Below, piece after piece: positions 7,516-9,549 of a stretch of 9,549 bases of DNA (the stretch's first letter is position 1; every line of letters starts with the position of its first letter). The notes below the pieces were generated by a model. The model was not told where the DNA came from. It was given only the letters and a program-made list of their open reading frames with translations, and searched no databases. The stretch comes from Armatimonadota bacterium. GTDB lineage: Bacteria > Armatimonadota > UBA5829. A program made the position numbers and the translations under genes. Location of the stretch: positions 1 to 9,549 of the forward strand of contig JAEWSK010000234.1 in the NCBI GenBank assembly GCA_023398345.1, written 5' to 3'.

Positions 7516-8472
7516 ATGGACGAAAGGTCATTTGTCGAGTCGAAGAAATATTACTGGGAAGAGTTATCTTCGACGCTGGATATAGTGCGAACGCGCGGCG
7601 CGAAATCGCTTTCTCGAGACAATCTGCGCTCACTTGGCGTGTGGTATCGCATGCTTGTTTCGGATCTGTCGTTTGCCCGAACTCAAGGCGCAAGCGACGG
7701 GCTTATTACTTATCTAAACGAACTGGCAGGCCGCACGCACGGCATTATCTATGCGTCCAAACCGGCACACTTGCGCGGAGTGAAGGCGTTTTTGTTTTTT
7801 GAATTTCCAGCGCTTTTCCGCCGGACGATATATTACACGCTTGTTGCCGCGATTATATTTTTTGCGGGCTGGGCAATGTCCGCGGAAAGCCCGGAAATTC
7901 GCGACGCAGTTCTTCCGCAGAAAATACACCAACAGCCGCAAAGTTGCAAAAATGCGAGTTGGGCCAGTGAGATCGATCCCTCGTTTTTATCTAGTTTTAT
8001 AACGACTAATAACATAAGCGTCGGCATCCATGCATTTGCGGGTGGGGTGACGGCCGGCATATACACGATCTATCAATTGGCTCAAAACGGCCTAGTTATC
8101 GGCGCGATTGCGACGGAAGCAGCACCAATAATCGGCCCGACGCATTTTTGGTCGCTGATTCTCCCGCATGGCGTGATTGAGCTTTTAGCTATCTTTATTT
8201 GCGGCGGGGCAGGGCTTATAATCGCAGCCTCAATAATTGCGCCCGGCAATATGCGACGCGCTGACTCGCTTCGAATTGCGGCAAAATCGGCTCTGCGACT
8301 ATTTGCCGGGTCGTTGATGCTCTTTGTGATTGCAGGAATAATCGAAGGATTCATCACTCCCGCAAACATCCCCGCGCGCTTTAAGCTTATATTTGGTGGA
8401 TTTACCGCAATTGCAGCGATACTTTACTTTGGCTTTGCAGGTAGAAATTCTACAGTCTCGCGGCGCTCTTGA
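7516..8472 (+). CDS. SpoIIM-family (stage II sporulation protein M-like) membrane protein
   Basis: This 318-residue protein has a soluble N-terminal helical region (1-95) that opens with the family-like FVESKKYYWEEL (residues 6-17). Several membrane segments follow, at about 102-119, 164-186, 190-205, 215-240, 258-280 and 289-306. Family motifs include FPALFRR (97-103), NNISVGIHAFAGGVTAGIY (165-183), NG at 191-192, LPHGVIEL (216-223) with a glycine-rich GGAGL after it, and IEGFITP (276-282). Bacillus SpoIIM acts in the peptidoglycan-remodelling DMP complex of the engulfing forespore. This longer form is common in non-sporulating bacteria near RDD, DUF58 and MoxR genes, so sporulation should not be inferred. 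The start is supported by the conserved N-terminus and by the promoter that places +1 on this ATG. The gene is reversed relative to its neighbours and its last 23 bases overlap the DUF58 3' end on the other strand. Confidence 0.92.
   Translation: MDERSFVESKKYYWEELSSTLDIVRTRGAKSLSRDNLRSLGVWYRMLVSDLSFARTQGASDGLITYLNELAGRTHGIIYASKPAHLRGVKAFLFFEFPALFRRTIYYTLVAAIIFFAGWAMSAESPEIRDAVLPQKIHQQPQSCKNASWASEIDPSFLSSFITTNNISVGIHAFAGGVTAGIYTIYQLAQNGLVIGAIATEAAPIIGPTHFWSLILPHGVIELLAIFICGGAGLIIAASIIAPGNMRRADSLRIAAKSALRLFAGSLMLFVIAGIIEGFITPANIPARFKLIFGGFTAIAAILYFGFAGRNSTVSRRS
8441..8453. repeat. 13-bp palindrome at the SpoIIM/DUF58 convergent 3' ends
   Basis: GTAGAA-A-TTCTAC is a perfect palindrome lying inside the end of the SpoIIM-like gene and covering the DUF58 stop codon (8450-8452). 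It could form a short hairpin in either transcript. There is no adjacent T-run on either strand, so it is not a convincing intrinsic terminator. Confidence 0.3.
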
Positions 8473-9549
8473 TCCTCAGATATTGATTCACGACCGTCGG
8501 CGTGAACATATTCGGTGGCACGTCGAGCACGATTGCGCCCGCGCGGGCGAGCTGTGCCGCCGCTTGCTTTCTGAACTGTATAACTTGTTTTGCAACTGCC
8601 GCCTCAAACACGTCTTCTCTATTTACTGGTTCGCGCTTCGATGCCTTTACTAATTTCGGATCGGACATTGCAACCACCATAACTAGATGCTTTTTCGTCA
8701 AACTGCCTATCTGAGAAATTAGCGGCTTTGAGGCCTCTGGGTCATCGAGTTCGGTAAATACTACTGCAAGGCTCCGTCGAGTCCATTTGCGCGAAAAAAA
8801 TGGAAATGCGCGAAAGTAATTCGAGTCGCCCGATGCACTTTGGAGATTGTATGTCATGCGAAGTAAGTTCAAAGTCTGACTTTTGCCGGACTTTGGTTGA
8901 GTGTAGGCGTGAATTTCTTCGCCAAACGCCATCAAGCCGACTTTGTCGCCCTTCATCGCTGCCACATGAGCAAGCATCATTGCGGCATTTATGCTCCAGT
9001 CCAGTCGACTCAGCCCGTCTATAACCGGCCCCATCACCCGCCCACAGTCCATCAATATCATAATGTTTTGTGATTTTTCTTCTTGATATTGCCTAGAGAT
9101 CAGTTTGCCTCTGCGAGCGCTGGCTTTCCAGTCGATTGTGCGGAACTCATCATCCGTCAGATATTCTCGCAGAGATTCAAAATCCGTGCCCCTGCCGTGG
9201 CATCGCATTGTTTTTTGACCAGGCTGCGCGACGCGATTTCTATGAAGACTTATTTCGTAACGCCGCAAATCGAGTATGTTCGGATAGACCTTCACGTCTT
9301 TTGCTGTGTGAAATTTAATCTGTCGGATTAGCAATCCCAGCGGGCCGTAAAGTCGCATATATGAATCGCCGAACGAAAAATCGCCTCTGTGCGGCTGGAC
9401 GACGGAATATGTCATATCGGATGCCGACCGGGGTGCAATATCGATTTTTATTACATTGCCGCACGCGTCGAAATCCTCGGGAAATTCATCTCTCAGTGCT
9501 CCGGTGAGTCGTGCAAAAGAAGCGTTGCGTACGCGCAGCTTGACGAGGT
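8450..9549 (-). CDS. DUF58 (VWA-like) protein, N-terminal end outside the window (partial)
   Basis: The frame is open from the right edge to TAG at 8452-8450, about 366 codons. An ATG at 9415 is internal: upstream codons continue with DUF58-like sequence, including RVRNASFARLTGALRDEFP. The family signature is clear in REYLTDDEFRTIDWKASARR followed by GKLISRQYQEEKSQNIMILMD (about 9170-9047). After it comes a von Willebrand A-like half with LGRLTKK-type strand/helix alternation. The metal-site motif DxSxS is altered to DCGRV (Asp codon at 9047-9049), with both serines lost, as in the DxGR subset of DUF58 proteins. DUF58 proteins are typically encoded with MoxR AAA+ ATPases and are thought to act with them as VWA-type partners in maturation or envelope processes. 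The membrane-anchoring N-terminus is expected off the edge. The gene is convergent with the SpoIIM-like gene and in the same direction as RDD. Confidence 0.9.
   Translation of the reverse strand, partial: LVKLRVRNASFARLTGALRDEFPEDFDACGNVIKIDIAPRSASDMTYSVVQPHRGDFSFGDSYMRLYGPLGLLIRQIKFHTAKDVKVYPNILDLRRYEISLHRNRVAQPGQKTMRCHGRGTDFESLREYLTDDEFRTIDWKASARRGKLISRQYQEEKSQNIMILMDCGRVMGPVIDGLSRLDWSINAAMMLAHVAAMKGDKVGLMAFGEEIHAYTQPKSGKSQTLNLLRMTYNLQSASGDSNYFRAFPFFSRKWTRRSLAVVFTELDDPEASKPLISQIGSLTKKHLVMVVAMSDPKLVKASKREPVNREDVFEAAVAKQVIQFRKQAAAQLARAGAIVLDVPPNMFTPTVVNQYLRIKSAARL

Noticed and set aside
7463..7693. Minus-strand open frame of 76 codons ending just before the RDD gene
   Set aside because: It lies antisense to the well-supported SpoIIM-like gene and its promoter and shows no family resemblance.
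7516..8472. Evidence that the organism forms endospores
   Set aside because: SpoIIM-family proteins of this longer type next to RDD and DUF58 are widespread in non-sporulating bacteria, and no other sporulation gene is present.
1..9549. Defence system, mobile element, CRISPR array or phage genes
   Set aside because: No transposase, integrase, nuclease, regularly spaced repeats or attachment-like terminal repeats were seen; all genes belong to signalling or the RDD/SpoIIM/DUF58 cluster plus one Nudix hydrolase.

Overview
The window looks like part of a bacterial chromosome of moderate G+C. It is densely packed with genes, and no phage, transposon, CRISPR, rRNA or tRNA signal was seen. The lineage cannot be fixed from this sequence. 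A sensor kinase with stacked GAF domains, an RDD/SpoIIM/DUF58 cluster and apparently leaderless promoters would fit a non-proteobacterial phylum. Armatimonadota, Actinobacteria-like or related terrestrial groups are guesses only.

Left part, positions 1 to about 6030, minus strand: a two-gene sensory block. The upstream gene (5964 to 2368) encodes a complete 1198-residue soluble histidine kinase with one degenerate GAF-like domain, four clearer GAF domains, a PAS domain, and HisKA plus HATPase modules with all catalytic boxes intact. About 220 bases downstream, a second gene starts at 2147 and runs off the left edge. Its visible 715 residues are five complete PAS domains and the start of a sixth, and its output domain is outside the window. 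Neither visible protein has a receiver or DNA-binding domain, so the partner regulator is unknown. The kinase has a good extended -10 promoter (TATAAT at 6001-6006) with a perfect 11-bp palindrome just upstream.

Middle, about 6030 to 6180: a short intergenic region holding the kinase control elements and an unusual split inverted repeat (6068-6149).

Right part, 6180 to 9549: a membrane/VWA-type cluster. On the minus strand lie a DUF58 protein (entering from the right edge), an RDD membrane protein and a Nudix hydrolase whose start overlaps the RDD stop (ATGA). A SpoIIM-family membrane protein lies between DUF58 and RDD on the plus strand. It is divergent from RDD and overlaps the DUF58 3' end tail to tail by 23 bases. 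As I recall it, the DUF58 / reversed SpoIIM / RDD order matches the Rv3693-Rv3694c-Rv3695 region of Mycobacterium tuberculosis, beside moxR2. If so, a MoxR AAA+ ATPase gene would be expected beyond the right edge.

The most notable regulatory feature is the SpoIIM promoter. A perfect TGnTATAAT element is placed so that transcription should begin on the A of the ATG, predicting a leaderless mRNA. The divergent RDD gene also lacks a usable Shine-Dalgarno sequence and has a TATATA box directly before its start.
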